Shown in pieces: positions 22,114 to 32,025 of a stretch of 64,000 nt of DNA. Source of the DNA: Staphylococcus coagulans (lineage in GTDB: Bacteria > Bacillota > Bacilli > Staphylococcales > Staphylococcaceae); NCBI RefSeq assembly GCF_002901995.1, contig NZ_PPQN01000042.1:23449-87448 (forward strand), in the 5' to 3' direction. Numbering within the stretch: the stretch's first letter is position 1; each line of letters begins with the position of its first letter. Both the position numbers and the translations under genes were made by a program. Under the pieces are notes generated by a model. It saw only the letters and a list, made by a program, of their open reading frames with translations. It did not search any database and was not told the origin of the DNA.

Positions 22114-22599
22114 ATGATAAAAAAGATAAGAACGAATATTCATCCGAGTCTCAGAAAAAAGTCAGCCCCTGTGACGAAATTTGACAGCCACGTTGAATGT
22201 GTTCTACAAGATCTTGAAGATACGATGTATGATGCAGGGGGCCAAGCATTGGCAGCGCCTCAAATTGGTGTGGAAGAACAAATTGCACTGGTCGATATGG
22301 AGCAAGATGGTCTATTACAATTGATTAACCCAGAAGTCATCAGTCAATCTGATGAAAAGACGACAGAACTAGAAGGTTGTTTAAGTGTTCCTGGACGTTT
22401 TGGTGAAGTGACGAGAAGTCAAATGATTAAAGTAAAGAGTTTTGATATTAACGGTAATGAAGTCGAGTTAACAGCGTATGATGATATCGCTCGTATGATC
22501 TTACATGTGATTGATAATTTAAACGGGATATTATTTGTAGATGTGATGGATCGTGAAATTTCTGATGCAGAATTGGAGGCATATTTAGAAGATGAGTAA
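22114..22599 (+). CDS. def: Peptide deformylase homologue with degenerate active site
   Basis: Peptide deformylases remove the formyl group from new proteins with a metal held by one Cys and two His. Here motif 1 reads GGQALAAPQ (42-50, normally GxGLAAPQ), motif 2 is intact (EGCLSVP, Cys89), but motif 3 reads HVIDNLNG (131-138) instead of HEIDHLNG: the catalytic Glu is Val132 and the third metal ligand is Asn135. Such a protein is unlikely to deformylate. S. aureus has a similar degenerate homologue before fmt, so the loss appears inherited; the active enzyme must be elsewhere. 161 residues; overlaps fmt by 8 bases. Confidence 0.88.
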   Translation: MIKKIRTNIHPSLRKKSAPVTKFDSHVECVLQDLEDTMYDAGGQALAAPQIGVEEQIALVDMEQDGLLQLINPEVISQSDEKTTELEGCLSVPGRFGEVTRSQMIKVKSFDINGNEVELTAYDDIARMILHVIDNLNGILFVDVMDREISDAELEAYLEDE

Positions 22600-23524
22600 A
22601 ATAATTTTTATGGGTACACCTGATTTTTCAACATCAATTTTAGAAATGCTAATTGAAAAAGAAGAGGTCATTGCGGTGGTTACGCAACCGGATAGACCCG
22701 TCGGACGTAAGCGTGTTTTAACACCGCCACCTGTAAAACAAGTGGCCGTTGCACATCAAATTCCTGTTTATCAACCTGAAAAGTTAGTGCATTCAGACGA
22801 ATTGGAACAGTTACTAGAAATGGAGTGTGACCTCATTGTGACTGCGGCATTTGGTCAGTTATTACCTGAACAATTGTTGGAACATCCGCGTTTTGGTGCT
22901 GTAAACGTACACGCATCCTTATTACCTAAATACCGTGGTGGTGCACCCATTCATCAATCGATTATTGATGGTGAAGCTGAAACAGGTGTAACGATCATGT
23001 ATATGGTCAAAAAACTAGATGCCGGTGACATTATCTCTCAACGTGCGATTCCAATTGAAGCGGAAGACAATGTAGGGACGATGCATGATAAATTGAGTCA
23101 ACTCGGTACAGAATTATTAGAAGAAACGCTTCCATCTCTGTTAAATGGTACAAATTCACGTACACCTCAAGATGAGGCGCATGTATCATTCGCTTCGAAT
23201 ATACAACGTGAAGATGAACGCATACACTGGGATCGTGATGCATCGACAATTTATAACCATATTAGAGGTTTGTCCCCATGGCCAGTCGCATATACGCAAT
23301 TTGAGGATAAAACAATGAAAATATACGCCGCTGAAATTGTAAAAAATCAAAGTGGCAAAGCAGGTCAAATTATTGGAACGACAAAAAGACAAATCATTGT
23401 CGGAACTGGCTCTGAGGATAGCATTGCGTTAACTGACATACAGTTATCAGGGAAAAAACGTATGCCAGTATCGCAATTCCTGAGTGGTTACCAAGAAGAG
23501 CTTGTAGGAAAGGAATTTATGTAA
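22592..23524 (+). CDS. fmt: Methionyl-tRNA formyltransferase
   Basis: Formylates initiator Met-tRNA with 10-formyl-tetrahydrofolate. The N-terminal formyltransferase fold opens [10 protein letters not shown] and has the active-site region [16 protein letters not shown]; the C-terminal part is the OB-fold tRNA-binding domain. 310 residues. The start lies inside def and the stop is directly followed by rsmB, so these genes are translated together. Confidence 0.97.
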   Translation: MSKIIFMGTPDFSTSILEMLIEKEEVIAVVTQPDRPVGRKRVLTPPPVKQVAVAHQIPVYQPEKLVHSDELEQLLEMECDLIVTAAFGQLLPEQLLEHPRFGAVNVHASLLPKYRGGAPIHQSIIDGEAETGVTIMYMVKKLDAGDIISQRAIPIEAEDNVGTMHDKLSQLGTELLEETLPSLLNGTNSRTPQDEAHVSFASNIQREDERIHWDRDASTIYNHIRGLSPWPVAYTQFEDKTMKIYAAEIVKNQSGKAGQIIGTTKRQIIVGTGSEDSIALTDIQLSGKKRMPVSQFLSGYQEELVGKEFM

Positions 23525-24826
23525 ATGGCAACGGTACGTGAACTGAGTTTGATGACGATTGAAGCTGTCATTAAAGACGGGGCTTATAGTAACTTAAAAA
23601 TGAATGAAACATTGCAGTCTTATGCTTTAAATCCAGCAGACCGTGCATTATATACTGAACTTGTTTATGGGACGATTAAACGAAAACTAACTTTAGATTT
23701 TTATTTGAAACCTTTTGTTAAAACGAAAATTAAAGGCTGGGTGCGTCGACTTTTATGGATGAGTCTGTACCAACATCTCTATTTGGATAAAATTCCAACA
23801 CATGCAATTATTCATGAAGCAGTGAACATTGCTAAACAACGTGGAGGTCAACAGACAGGAAACGTGGTCAATGCGATTTTAAGACAAGTGATGACGCAAA
23901 ATCTTCCTGATATCGATGCGATAAAGAAGAAAGAAATACGTCTCTCTGTAAAATACAGTATTCCTGTCTGGATTATAAAGCATTGGTTAACCCATTTTGG
24001 AGAAGCTGTGACGACCTCTATTGCTGAAAACTTATTATTACCCGCTGCGCAAACGGTACGTGTGAATCAAACTCGAATCGCCATTGACGAGGCAAAAGAA
24101 GCTCTAGAAAAAGAAGGATTACGCGTTGAAAAGGATGACCATTTGCCTGAATGTTTACATGTTTCAGGTCATGGCGTGATGCATACATCTCTTTTTAAAA
24201 AAGGTTATGTGAGTATTCAAGACAAAAGTTCAATGTTTGTTGCGCACATGTTAAACCTTCAATCAGGAGATTCGGTCTTAGATAGTTGTAGTGCACCAGG
24301 GGGTAAAGCATGTCATATTGCGGAATTATTAAATGGGACAGGCCAGGTGTTAGCTACAGATTTGCATGACCATAAAATTACGTTAATAGAAAATAATATT
24401 CATAAGTTGGGGCTTACGCATATTAAAGCGATGCAACATGATGCAACGAAACCTTATGATCAGATGTTTGACAAGATACTTTTAGATGCGCCTTGTAGTG
24501 GTTTAGGGGTGATTCGACATAAACCAGAAATCAAGTATACAATGACACCTGAAGTTATAGATGAATTAGTGACAATTCAACTTAAGTTATTAAATAATGT
24601 TGCTCAGAATTTGAAACCAGGGGGTACACTTGTCTATTCGACTTGTACAATTGAGCAACTAGAAAATGAAAATGTGATTTATACATTTTTAAAGTCAAAT
24701 CATGATTTTGAATTTGACCCTGTGATTGACCCGCGCAATGGAGAATATACAAAAACATTACAACTCTTACCGCAAGATATGAATACAGATGGTTTCTTTA
24801 TCACGAGAGTAAAAAAGAAAGGATAA
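23525..24826 (+). CDS. rsmB: 16S rRNA (cytosine-967-C5)-methyltransferase
   Basis: A Sun/NOL1/NOP2-type methyltransferase. Residues 1-140 form the NusB-like RNA-binding domain; the SAM domain has SAPGGKACHIAELL, and the two key cysteines lie in DAPCSGLGVIRHKPE and YSTCTIEQLENE. 433 residues, family-typical. Starts immediately after the fmt stop and ends 6 bases before rlmN. Confidence 0.95.
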   Translation: MATVRELSLMTIEAVIKDGAYSNLKMNETLQSYALNPADRALYTELVYGTIKRKLTLDFYLKPFVKTKIKGWVRRLLWMSLYQHLYLDKIPTHAIIHEAVNIAKQRGGQQTGNVVNAILRQVMTQNLPDIDAIKKKEIRLSVKYSIPVWIIKHWLTHFGEAVTTSIAENLLLPAAQTVRVNQTRIAIDEAKEALEKEGLRVEKDDHLPECLHVSGHGVMHTSLFKKGYVSIQDKSSMFVAHMLNLQSGDSVLDSCSAPGGKACHIAELLNGTGQVLATDLHDHKITLIENNIHKLGLTHIKAMQHDATKPYDQMFDKILLDAPCSGLGVIRHKPEIKYTMTPEVIDELVTIQLKLLNNVAQNLKPGGTLVYSTCTIEQLENENVIYTFLKSNHDFEFDPVIDPRNGEYTKTLQLLPQDMNTDGFFITRVKKKG

Positions 24827-24832
24827 TGGTGA

Positions 24833-25927
24833 ATGATTACAGTTGAAAAAAAGAAGAAAAATAAATTTCTTCCTGATTTTGAAAAGCAATCGATTTATTC
24901 GTTACGATTTGATGAAATGAAGGATTGGTTGAAAGAACAAGGGCAACAAAGTTTTAGAGCAAAGCAAATATTTGAATGGTTATATGAGAAAAGAGTTAAT
25001 AGTTTTGAAGAAATGACAAATCTCTCAAAAGATTTAAGACATTTATTGGACTCTCATTTTTCAATTACGACGTTACAAACCGTCGTTAAACAAGAAAGCC
25101 GAGACGGTACGATTAAGTTTTTATTTGAATTACAAGATGGCTATACAATTGAAACAGTATTAATGCGTCACGATTATGGAAATTCAGTTTGTGTGACTAC
25201 ACAAGTTGGTTGCCGTATAGGGTGTACGTTTTGTGCTTCTACACTTGGAGGATTGAAGCGAAATCTTGAGGCTGGCGAAATCGTGTCTCAAGTTTTAACT
25301 GTTCAAAAAGCATTAGATGAAACAGAGGAGCGTGTCTCTTCTATTGTAATTATGGGCATAGGTGAACCATTTGAAAACTATGATGAGATGATGGATTTCT
25401 TAAAAATTGTAAATGATGATAATGGTTTGAATATTGGTGCACGTCATATTACAGTATCAACTTCAGGTATTGTACCTAGAATTTATGACTTTGCTGATGA
25501 ATCATTACAAATTAATTTTGCGGTGAGTTTGCATGCAGCAAATAACGAAATTCGTTCAAAACTAATGCCGATTAATAGAGCTTACGATGTCAACAAATTG
25601 ATGGATGCTATTCAATACTACCAAGAAAAAACAAACCGTCGTATCACGTTTGAATATGGCTTGTTTGGCGGCGTGAACGATCAAATCGAGCATGCACGTG
25701 AACTTGCACAACTGATTAAACCGCTCAACTGTCACGTGAATTTAATTCCTGTTAACCATGTTCCTGAGAGGAATTATGTTAAAACACCAAAAGATGATAT
25801 TTTTAAATTTGAAAAGGAATTAAAAAAATTAGGAATCAATGCTACAATTAGACGTGAACAAGGTTCGGATATTGATGCTGCGTGTGGACAGCTAAGAGCA
25901 AAGGAACGACAAGCAGAAACGAGGTAG
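24833..25927 (+). CDS. rlmN: 23S rRNA A2503 / tRNA A37 methyltransferase (radical SAM)
   Basis: Methylates C2 of A2503 in 23S rRNA and, in characterised homologues, of A37 in some tRNAs. The radical-SAM cluster ligands are Cys127, Cys131 and Cys134 ([11 protein letters not shown]). A late Cys in [11 protein letters not shown] is the second substrate-bridging cysteine. At 364 residues it is almost identical in layout to the S. aureus protein, including the [16 protein letters not shown] start. It is RlmN rather than the resistance enzyme Cfr by length and chromosomal context. Confidence 0.96.
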   Translation: MITVEKKKKNKFLPDFEKQSIYSLRFDEMKDWLKEQGQQSFRAKQIFEWLYEKRVNSFEEMTNLSKDLRHLLDSHFSITTLQTVVKQESRDGTIKFLFELQDGYTIETVLMRHDYGNSVCVTTQVGCRIGCTFCASTLGGLKRNLEAGEIVSQVLTVQKALDETEERVSSIVIMGIGEPFENYDEMMDFLKIVNDDNGLNIGARHITVSTSGIVPRIYDFADESLQINFAVSLHAANNEIRSKLMPINRAYDVNKLMDAIQYYQEKTNRRITFEYGLFGGVNDQIEHARELAQLIKPLNCHVNLIPVNHVPERNYVKTPKDDIFKFEKELKKLGINATIRREQGSDIDAACGQLRAKERQAETR

Positions 25928-25933
25928 AACATA

Positions 25934-26677
25934 ATGTTAAATGCAGAATTTTTTTCAGTGACAGGGAATTTTCGTGAAAACAATGAAGATGCAGGTGGTG
26001 TGTTTTATAACAAAACAGATCAACAACTTTTAGTCATGTGTGATGGGATGGGCGGACATCAAGCAGGTGAGGTCGCATCTCAATTTGTCGTAGAAGCTTT
26101 ACAAACACGATTTGAAGCAGAAAATTATATTGAGCCAGAACAAGCAGAACATTGGTTGAAACATACTTTACAAGTTGTGAATCGTGATCTATATGATACA
26201 GCACAACAAAATCCTGCTTATCAAGGTATGGGAACAACATGCGTCTGTGCACTTGTGTTTGACCATCATATTGTGGTCGCAAACGTAGGGGATTCCCGTG
26301 CTTATCTTACGAATGGAAGACGTATGGATCAAATTACGATTGATCATACATTTGTAAATCAATTGGTGATGCTAGGAGAAATAACTGAGGAAGAAGCTTT
26401 TCTACACCCAAGAAGACATATTATCACTAAAGTCATGGGAACAAATCGTTTTGTTACACCAGATATCTTTACGAAGCGAACACAATTTTATCAATATCTG
26501 ATTTTAAATTCTGACGGTTTAACTGATTATGTCAAATCTCATAAAATACATGATGTTTTAAAACAAGAGCAAGATATTCATGCGACAGGTCAAGCGATTC
26601 TTGATCTTGCTGTCGAACATGAAGCGAAAGATAATATTTCTTTTGTTCTTGCAGAAATTGCAGGTGAGCCTGTATGA
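25934..26677 (+). CDS. stp: PP2C-family serine/threonine phosphatase
   Basis: A manganese-dependent phosphatase that reverses PknB phosphorylation. PP2C motifs are visible: NNEDA (Asp19), CDGMGGHQAGEVAS (Asp37), GTTCVCAL, NVGDSRAYL and a C-terminal KDNISFVL. 247 residues. The stop overlaps the pknB start (ATGA), so kinase and phosphatase are made together. Confidence 0.96.
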   Translation: MLNAEFFSVTGNFRENNEDAGGVFYNKTDQQLLVMCDGMGGHQAGEVASQFVVEALQTRFEAENYIEPEQAEHWLKHTLQVVNRDLYDTAQQNPAYQGMGTTCVCALVFDHHIVVANVGDSRAYLTNGRRMDQITIDHTFVNQLVMLGEITEEEAFLHPRRHIITKVMGTNRFVTPDIFTKRTQFYQYLILNSDGLTDYVKSHKIHDVLKQEQDIHATGQAILDLAVEHEAKDNISFVLAEIAGEPV

Positions 26678-28701
26678 TAGGGCGTTTGATAGATGATCGC
26701 TATGAATTAACCCAAATTCTTGGCGGCGGTGGTATGTCGAATGTCTACGTTGCAATGGACACCATTTTAAATCGTAAAGTGGCAGTCAAGTTGATTCATA
26801 TTTTGCCGAATGAAAAACAAGCAACAGTGCAACGCTTTGAAAGAGAAGTGCAAAATACGACACGGTTATCACATAAAAATATTGTGAGCGTACTCGATGT
26901 TGGTGAAGAAGATGATTGTTTCTTTTTAGTGATGGAATATATTGAGGGACCGACTTTATCAGATTATATAAAAGCACACGGCCCCTTACAGCCACAAAAA
27001 GCACTACAATTTATGGACCAAATTTTAAGTGGTATCCGTCATGCACATGAACAAGGGATTATCCATCGGGATATTAAGCCGCAAAATATGATTATTGATC
27101 GTAATCAAACATTAAAAATTGTAGATTTTGGAATCGCCAAAGCGTTAAGTGAAACAGCGATGACACAGACGAATCATGTGGTCGGAACAGTGCAATATCT
27201 TTCGCCAGAACAAGCAAAAGGTGAGAAAACCGGAGAGCGCTCTGATATTTATTCTTTAGGTATCGTTTTGTATGAAATGTTAACTGGACAACCGCCATTT
27301 AATGGTGAAACGCCTGTTAGTATTGCGATTAAGCAGATACAAGAGACAGTCCCTAATGTAAGTGATAAAAGAAGAGATGTTCCGCAAGCATTAAGTAATG
27401 TCATTTTAAAAGCGACAGAAAAAGAGCAAAGTAATAGATATCGCTCTGTCTCAGAGATGGCGAGTGATGTCATGTCTACACTAGATCCTAGTCGTAAAAA
27501 TGAACCCCTTTATGAATCGGATACATCTAAAACGAAAACAGTGCCTATTGATAAAAATGCGCTAAAGATAGAACAAGATAAACAAAATAAATCTGTAAAA
27601 GAAACAACACAAATTCCAATCGTTCAAACTGAAAAACAAGCTGAACCTAAACAGTCTAAGAAGGCCTCTTATTATGTGCCAACACAGAAACGCTCTGTCC
27701 GCAAAAAAGTGGTCTTTGGTTTTATCCTAGTCCTGTTAGTCGCAAGTTTGTTTGTTTTTATGGCTGCAGCTATGATTGGCAATAAATATAGCCAAGTCCC
27801 TGATGTACTTGGTAAATCAGAACAACAAACCGAAAAGTTATTAAAAGATAACAAGCTTAAAATTGGCCACATTTCACACGAATATAGTGACCATTATGAT
27901 AAAGAACGTGTTATGGCGATTAAACCTGAAGCTGGTTCAAAAGTAGAACAAAACAGTCAGGTTGATATTATTATTTCTAAAGGCCAACATATTGAGAAAA
28001 TGCCGAATCTCATTGGTATGACTAAACGTGATGCTGAAAATAAATTGAAGTCATTAGGCTTTAGTCATGTGACTTTTACAACTGCATACACACAAAACGA
28101 TATTGAAAAAGGAAGCATAGAAGCACAAAGTATTACACCAGGGGAAAATGTTGTCGTTACTAAAGATGCAGTACAGATTACTGAGTCACTTGGAAAGCGA
28201 CAAATCTATGTCGATGATTACACAAATCAAGATTATGATAAGGTCAAACAAGAGTTGGAAGAAAAAGGTTTAAATGTTGAAATAGAAAAAGAGCGTGCAG
28301 ATCATCATGTGAAAGAAAATCATATCATTAACCACACCCCTAAAAAGACGAACGTCGATGAAGGAGACACTGTAAGATTTATCATCTCTACCGGCAAAGA
28401 AGAAGATGATGATGACAGTGAGGATAAAGCAGATCGTGATTCTAAAATTGTGCGGGAGAAAACTTATTCTGAAAATGTGACAATTCCATATAGTGGCAAA
28501 AACAAAAAAGCGCAAAAAGTAGAAGTGTATATCCAAGATAAAAATAATGATAGTGATTCACCGGCTGAAACTTTCACTATTTCCAAAAGCATTTATTATC
28601 CTTTAAATTTAACAATACCTAAAGATGATTCAGGTCATTATGAAATTAAAGTAGATGGGAAAACGGTTGACAGAAAAACAATTCATTACGATGATTTATA
28701 A
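26674..28701 (+). CDS. pknB: PASTA-domain serine/threonine protein kinase
   Basis: A membrane kinase that senses muropeptides or lipid II and controls cell-wall synthesis, division and beta-lactam tolerance in staphylococci. Kinase domain residues 1-270: glycine loop GGGGMSNVY (17-25), Lys39, HRDIKPQN (131-138, catalytic Asp133), DFG (151-153). A Lys/Gln-rich juxtamembrane stretch precedes one membrane helix at about 347-369. Three PASTA repeats follow (starting near VPDVLGKSEQQ, MPNLIGMTKRDAE, YVDDYTNQDYDKV), then an acidic linker and a C-terminal Ig-like domain as in S. aureus. 675 residues. A strong terminator follows. Confidence 0.96.
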   Translation: MIGRLIDDRYELTQILGGGGMSNVYVAMDTILNRKVAVKLIHILPNEKQATVQRFEREVQNTTRLSHKNIVSVLDVGEEDDCFFLVMEYIEGPTLSDYIKAHGPLQPQKALQFMDQILSGIRHAHEQGIIHRDIKPQNMIIDRNQTLKIVDFGIAKALSETAMTQTNHVVGTVQYLSPEQAKGEKTGERSDIYSLGIVLYEMLTGQPPFNGETPVSIAIKQIQETVPNVSDKRRDVPQALSNVILKATEKEQSNRYRSVSEMASDVMSTLDPSRKNEPLYESDTSKTKTVPIDKNALKIEQDKQNKSVKETTQIPIVQTEKQAEPKQSKKASYYVPTQKRSVRKKVVFGFILVLLVASLFVFMAAAMIGNKYSQVPDVLGKSEQQTEKLLKDNKLKIGHISHEYSDHYDKERVMAIKPEAGSKVEQNSQVDIIISKGQHIEKMPNLIGMTKRDAENKLKSLGFSHVTFTTAYTQNDIEKGSIEAQSITPGENVVVTKDAVQITESLGKRQIYVDDYTNQDYDKVKQELEEKGLNVEIEKERADHHVKENHIINHTPKKTNVDEGDTVRFIISTGKEEDDDDSEDKADRDSKIVREKTYSENVTIPYSGKNKKAQKVEVYIQDKNNDSDSPAETFTISKSIYYPLNLTIPKDDSGHYEIKVDGKTVDRKTIHYDDL

Positions 28702-28708
28702 CTAATCA

Positions 28709-28764
28709 ATACGCCATATGATTCAAATGTTGTTTGAGCATTCGAAATCATATGGCGTATTACT
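28709..28764 (+). terminator. Terminator-like hairpin after pknB
   Basis: AATACGCCATATGATT (28709-28724) pairs perfectly over 16 bases with AATCATATGGCGTATT (28746-28761). The T-run after it is short, so termination may be partial. Confidence 0.75.
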
Positions 28765-28835
28765 CATATTGTATATATTTAAATAGAGATGATGGATGCG
28801 TTCCGCACTTTATAATGTCTTTGTGTGCTTGGCTT

Positions 28836-28844
28836 TGATATAAT
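28836..28844 (+). promoter_or_regulatory. Extended -10 promoter for rsgA
   Basis: TGATATAAT gives an extended -10 (TGnTATAAT), with a poor -35, 37 bases before the TTG start of rsgA. It lies just after the pknB hairpin. Confidence 0.5.
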
Positions 28845-28880
28845 AACTAAGGAATCTAAAGGAAAAAATGAGGTGTGAAT

Positions 28881-29756
28881 TTGAAAACAGGTAGAATTAT
28901 CAGATCATTAAGTGGTGTTTATCGAGTCGATGTTGAAGGTGAAATATATGATGCAAAAGCGCGAGGACTTTTTAGAAAAAAACAAATTTCACCGATTGTT
29001 GGTGATATTGTCGATATCGATATTGAAACCCATTCATCAGGCTATATTCAGCATGTACATCCTCGGAAGAATGAATTAAAACGCCCACCTGTGAGTAATA
29101 TTGACTTGTTGATTGTTGTGATGAGTGCGGTGTCACCAATTTTTTCTAGTCAACTCTTAGATCGTTTTCTCGTCATCGGACATTCATATGGTCTACATCC
29201 TAACATCTTAATTACCAAAAAAGATCTTGCGTCTAAAGATGAGCAAATTAAAATTCAAGACACATTAGATTATTATGAGAAAATAGGGTATCAAACACAA
29301 TTTATTGGTAAAGATGACGATGTGAAAAGTGTCTTTAAAGATTGGGCACCTGGTTTGGCTGTATTGAGCGGTCAGTCTGGTGTAGGGAAATCAACGCTTC
29401 TAAATCGCTATGCGCCAGATTTAGCGTTGGCAACGAATGAAATATCACAATCTTTAAATAGAGGTAAGCATACAACAAGACATGTTGAATTATATAAGCG
29501 TGAAAATGGGCATATCGCGGATACACCAGGATTTAGCGCTTTAGATTTTGAGCATATCGGAAAGGAAGAGCTTCGAGACTATTTTATAGACATCGCACAA
29601 TTGGGTGAACTGTGTAAGTTTAGAAACTGTTACCATATTAATGAACCCAAATGTCATGTCAAAGAAAAAGTAGCACAAAATGAGCTACCTGAATTCCGTT
29701 ATCAGCATTATGTTCAACTTTTTAATGAAATTTCTAATCGAAAGGTAAGGTACTAA
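28881..29756 (+). CDS. rsgA: Ribosome small-subunit GTPase RsgA
   Basis: A circularly permuted GTPase that checks late 30S assembly; in S. aureus it is bound by (p)ppGpp. An OB-fold N-terminus is followed by [13 protein letters not shown] (G4), then G1 [12 protein letters not shown] and G3 DTPGFSAL, and a C-terminal zinc motif ([17 protein letters not shown]). TTG 28881 is chosen: GAGGTG (28870-28875) lies 5 bases before it, and the S. aureus protein begins MKTGRI; GTG 28875 overlaps the ribosome site. 291 residues. One base overlaps rpe. Confidence 0.94.
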   Translation: MKTGRIIRSLSGVYRVDVEGEIYDAKARGLFRKKQISPIVGDIVDIDIETHSSGYIQHVHPRKNELKRPPVSNIDLLIVVMSAVSPIFSSQLLDRFLVIGHSYGLHPNILITKKDLASKDEQIKIQDTLDYYEKIGYQTQFIGKDDDVKSVFKDWAPGLAVLSGQSGVGKSTLLNRYAPDLALATNEISQSLNRGKHTTRHVELYKRENGHIADTPGFSALDFEHIGKEELRDYFIDIAQLGELCKFRNCYHINEPKCHVKEKVAQNELPEFRYQHYVQLFNEISNRKVRY

Positions 29757-30406
29757 TGACAAAAATATTTCCTTCTTTATTATCGGCAGACTTTCTGAAC
29801 TTAAAACAGGAAATGATTGAACTTGAGCGCGCAGGGGTCGATGCGCTGCATTTTGATGTGATGGATGGTCAATTCGTTCCAAACATTTCAATTGGTTTTC
29901 CAATCCTTGAAGCTGTCCGATCTGCGACATCTTTACCGATTGACGTTCATTTAATGATTAACAATCCGGAGCAGTATATTGATACTTTTATCGATAAAGG
30001 TGCCAATAAACTTTCTGTACATTATGAAGCTACCCCGCATATCCACAGAATTGTTCAAAGAATTAAAAATAGAGGCGTTGAAGCGGGTGTTGTTATTAAT
30101 CCAGGTACACCCATCAGTGCATTAGATACACTTTTAGATGAAGTGGATTATGTTCTTATTATGTCCGTAAACCCTGGATTTGGTGGCCAAAAATTTATTC
30201 CATCATCATTAAGAAAGATAGCGCAATTAAAAGAACAAAGAAACCAACGTGAACTTGATTTTAAAATCGAAGTTGATGGCGGTGTCAATGCCGAAACAGC
30301 AACCCAAGTGATTGAAGTGGGTGCGGATTGGTTAGTGGCAGGTTCTTATTTCTTTAATCAACAAAATTATCAGCAAGCAACACAAATTTTAAAAGGTGAG
30401 GCATAA
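29756..30406 (+). CDS. rpe: Ribulose-phosphate 3-epimerase
   Basis: Interconverts ribulose 5-phosphate and xylulose 5-phosphate in the pentose phosphate pathway. The TIM-barrel metalloenzyme motifs are LLSADFLNL, HFDVMDGQFVPN, DVHLM and VNPGFGGQKF. 216 residues. It begins at the last base of rsgA and ends 3 bases before thiN. Confidence 0.96.
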   Translation: MTKIFPSLLSADFLNLKQEMIELERAGVDALHFDVMDGQFVPNISIGFPILEAVRSATSLPIDVHLMINNPEQYIDTFIDKGANKLSVHYEATPHIHRIVQRIKNRGVEAGVVINPGTPISALDTLLDEVDYVLIMSVNPGFGGQKFIPSSLRKIAQLKEQRNQRELDFKIEVDGGVNAETATQVIEVGADWLVAGSYFFNQQNYQQATQILKGEA

Positions 30407-30409
30407 ACC

Positions 30410-31048
30410 ATGTCAAAAAGCATCTGTTTGTTATGTAGTTCTCGTGATTTACCTGAACAAGTATTAGAATACCATCATAATAAGCAGTGGGCGGGTGTTG
30501 ATAGAGGCACACTTCTTTTACTTCAACATCAAATCACACCTGTTTTTGCTGTAGGTGATTTTGATTCGATTTCATCTTCTGAACGTGAATGGATAAAATC
30601 ACATATTACAATTGAACCTGTGCCTGCAGAAAAAGCAGATACAGATTTAGCGCTAGCTGTCCATCAAGCAGTTGCTTTAGGTTACGATGAAATTAAAATC
30701 TATGGTGCTACAGGTGGGCGACTAGATCACTTTATGGGCGCGATGGCTTTGCTCCAAAATCCAGATTTTAAAAACAAGAAAATGGTATTAATTGATAAAA
30801 TCAATGAGATTGAATATTTAACAGAGGGTCGCTACACTATCGAGAATAACGAGCGTTTTAAATATGTATCTTTTCCTTTAGGGGTAGATCAGGTGAAGTT
30901 ATCTTTAAAAGGTTTTAAGTATGAATTAGATGAAGTGACTTTACAACGCGGATCCACACTGACGATTTCAAATGAATTTATAGAGGATAAGAGCGAAGTG
31001 ATTGTCCATGAAGGGGCGGTTTTTCTTATGAGAAGCCGTGACGAATAA
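30410..31048 (+). CDS. thiN: Thiamine pyrophosphokinase
   Basis: Transfers pyrophosphate from ATP to thiamine to form the cofactor thiamine diphosphate. Typical motifs are GVDRGT, GDFDSIS, EKADTDLALA and GATGGRLDHFMG. 212 residues. Last gene of the rsgA-rpe-thiN unit; a bidirectional terminator separates it from the converging rpmB. Confidence 0.93.
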   Translation: MSKSICLLCSSRDLPEQVLEYHHNKQWAGVDRGTLLLLQHQITPVFAVGDFDSISSSEREWIKSHITIEPVPAEKADTDLALAVHQAVALGYDEIKIYGATGGRLDHFMGAMALLQNPDFKNKKMVLIDKINEIEYLTEGRYTIENNERFKYVSFPLGVDQVKLSLKGFKYELDEVTLQRGSTLTISNEFIEDKSEVIVHEGAVFLMRSRDE

Positions 31049-31063
31049 AAATTAAAGCAACAA

Positions 31064-31098
31064 AAAACGAGTCTTCCACATAAAGACTCGTTTTATTT
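31064..31098. terminator. Bidirectional terminator between thiN and rpmB
   Basis: AAAACGAGTCTT (31064-31075) and AAGACTCGTTTT (31083-31094) form a 12-base perfect stem with A- and T-rich flanks, so it can end transcription from both sides. Confidence 0.9.
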
Positions 31099-31114
31099 TA
31101 ATCTATTATGTTAA

Positions 31115-31303
31115 TTATACGCGAGTGACTTTACCTGATTTTAAAGCACGAGCTGAAACCCAAACTTTTTTAGGTTTGCCGTCAACAAGGATTCTAACTT
31201 TTTGTAAATTAGCATTCCAACGACGTTTTGAAGCGTTTAACGCGTGTGAACGGTTGTTTCCTGTTGAAGCTTTACGTCCTGTAACGAAACATTCTTTACC
31301 CAT
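31115..31303 (-). CDS. rpmB: 50S ribosomal protein L28
   Basis: The 62-residue L28, beginning [14 protein letters not shown] and ending [12 protein letters not shown], nearly identical to S. aureus L28. Two ATG codons stand in tandem; 31303 is 7 bases from AGGAGG (31311-31316) and matches the known start, while 31306 is only 4 bases away. It lacks the full zinc-ribbon cysteine set (only one Cys). Monocistronic with its own promoter. Confidence 0.97.
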   Translation of the reverse strand: MGKECFVTGRKASTGNNRSHALNASKRRWNANLQKVRILVDGKPKKVWVSARALKSGKVTRV

Positions 31304-31638
31304 CATCGTACCTCCTTTAAGAAATACAAATACACTTTGCTACTACATACTAACGTAATATACCACATTAAACATTGACATGCAATATTAAATTAGGGTA
31401 TATTTTCAGATATTACTTTTTGTAGTGGTCGATTTCTGATATAATTTACTGTTGTGATTAAGCGTTGTTTGCTAAGAATGACGAACAAGGAACATCTCCA
31501 TTGGCATAAGACTTATATGTATAGTAATATAAGGTTTACTAGAAATTGATTTTCTTTACATTTTGTTCATGTAAGTTTTGAAATTGAAAAATGGATGATG
31601 ACATAAAGCGGACTGATTGAGAATAGGAGGCGTATGAT
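31304..31638. other. Divergent intergenic region rpmB / Asp23-like gene
   Basis: About 335 bases holding the rpmB promoter and, for the plus strand, an extended -10 TGATATAAT at 31437-31445. The following 190 bases are a leader for the Asp23-like gene; no known riboswitch is recognised in it. Confidence 0.55.
31357..31385 (-). promoter_or_regulatory. Promoter of rpmB
   Basis: Reading the minus strand: -35 TTGCAT (31385-31380), a 17-base spacer and -10 TATATT (31362-31357), about 55 bases upstream of the start codon. Confidence 0.65.
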
Positions 31639-32013
31639 ATGGCATTAGAAATTACGAATGATTATGGTAGTATTGACATTTCAAACGAAGTGATAGCATC
31701 TATTGTAGGCGGAAAAGCTGTGGAATGTTACGGTATTGTGGGTATGGCATCTCGTCAGCAAGTGAGAGATGGTATTGCAGAAATTCTCGGACATGAAAAT
31801 TATGCTAAAGGTATTGTTGTGAGAGAAAATGAAGGTGTATTAGATGTTGATATGCATATCATTGTTAGCTATGGCGTTAAAATCTCAGAAGTTGCGCAAA
31901 ATGTGCAATCAACAGTGAAATATACTTTAGAGCATACATTAAAACTAAAAGTAAACTCTGTGAATATTTTTGTACAGGGTGTACGTTTTAATAATGACGG
32001 GAATGACAAATAG
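31639..32013 (+). CDS. Asp23/Gls24-family protein (YloU-like)
   Basis: A 124-residue protein of the Asp23/Gls24 family (DUF322), small cytoplasmic proteins often linked to envelope stress. Typical features are the start LEITNDYGSIDISNEVIASI, GIVGMASR and the ending VNSVNIFVQGVRF. In Firmicutes this YloU-type member is the usual upstream neighbour of fakA, 12 bases away here. Function is not established; coupling to fatty acid kinase is inferred from order only. Confidence 0.9.
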   Translation: MALEITNDYGSIDISNEVIASIVGGKAVECYGIVGMASRQQVRDGIAEILGHENYAKGIVVRENEGVLDVDMHIIVSYGVKISEVAQNVQSTVKYTLEHTLKLKVNSVNIFVQGVRFNNDGNDK

Positions 32014-32025
32014 GAGGATATTTGC

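Noticed and set aside
24833..25927. Cfr-type antibiotic resistance methyltransferase
   Set aside because: Sequence, length and operon place match the housekeeping RlmN.
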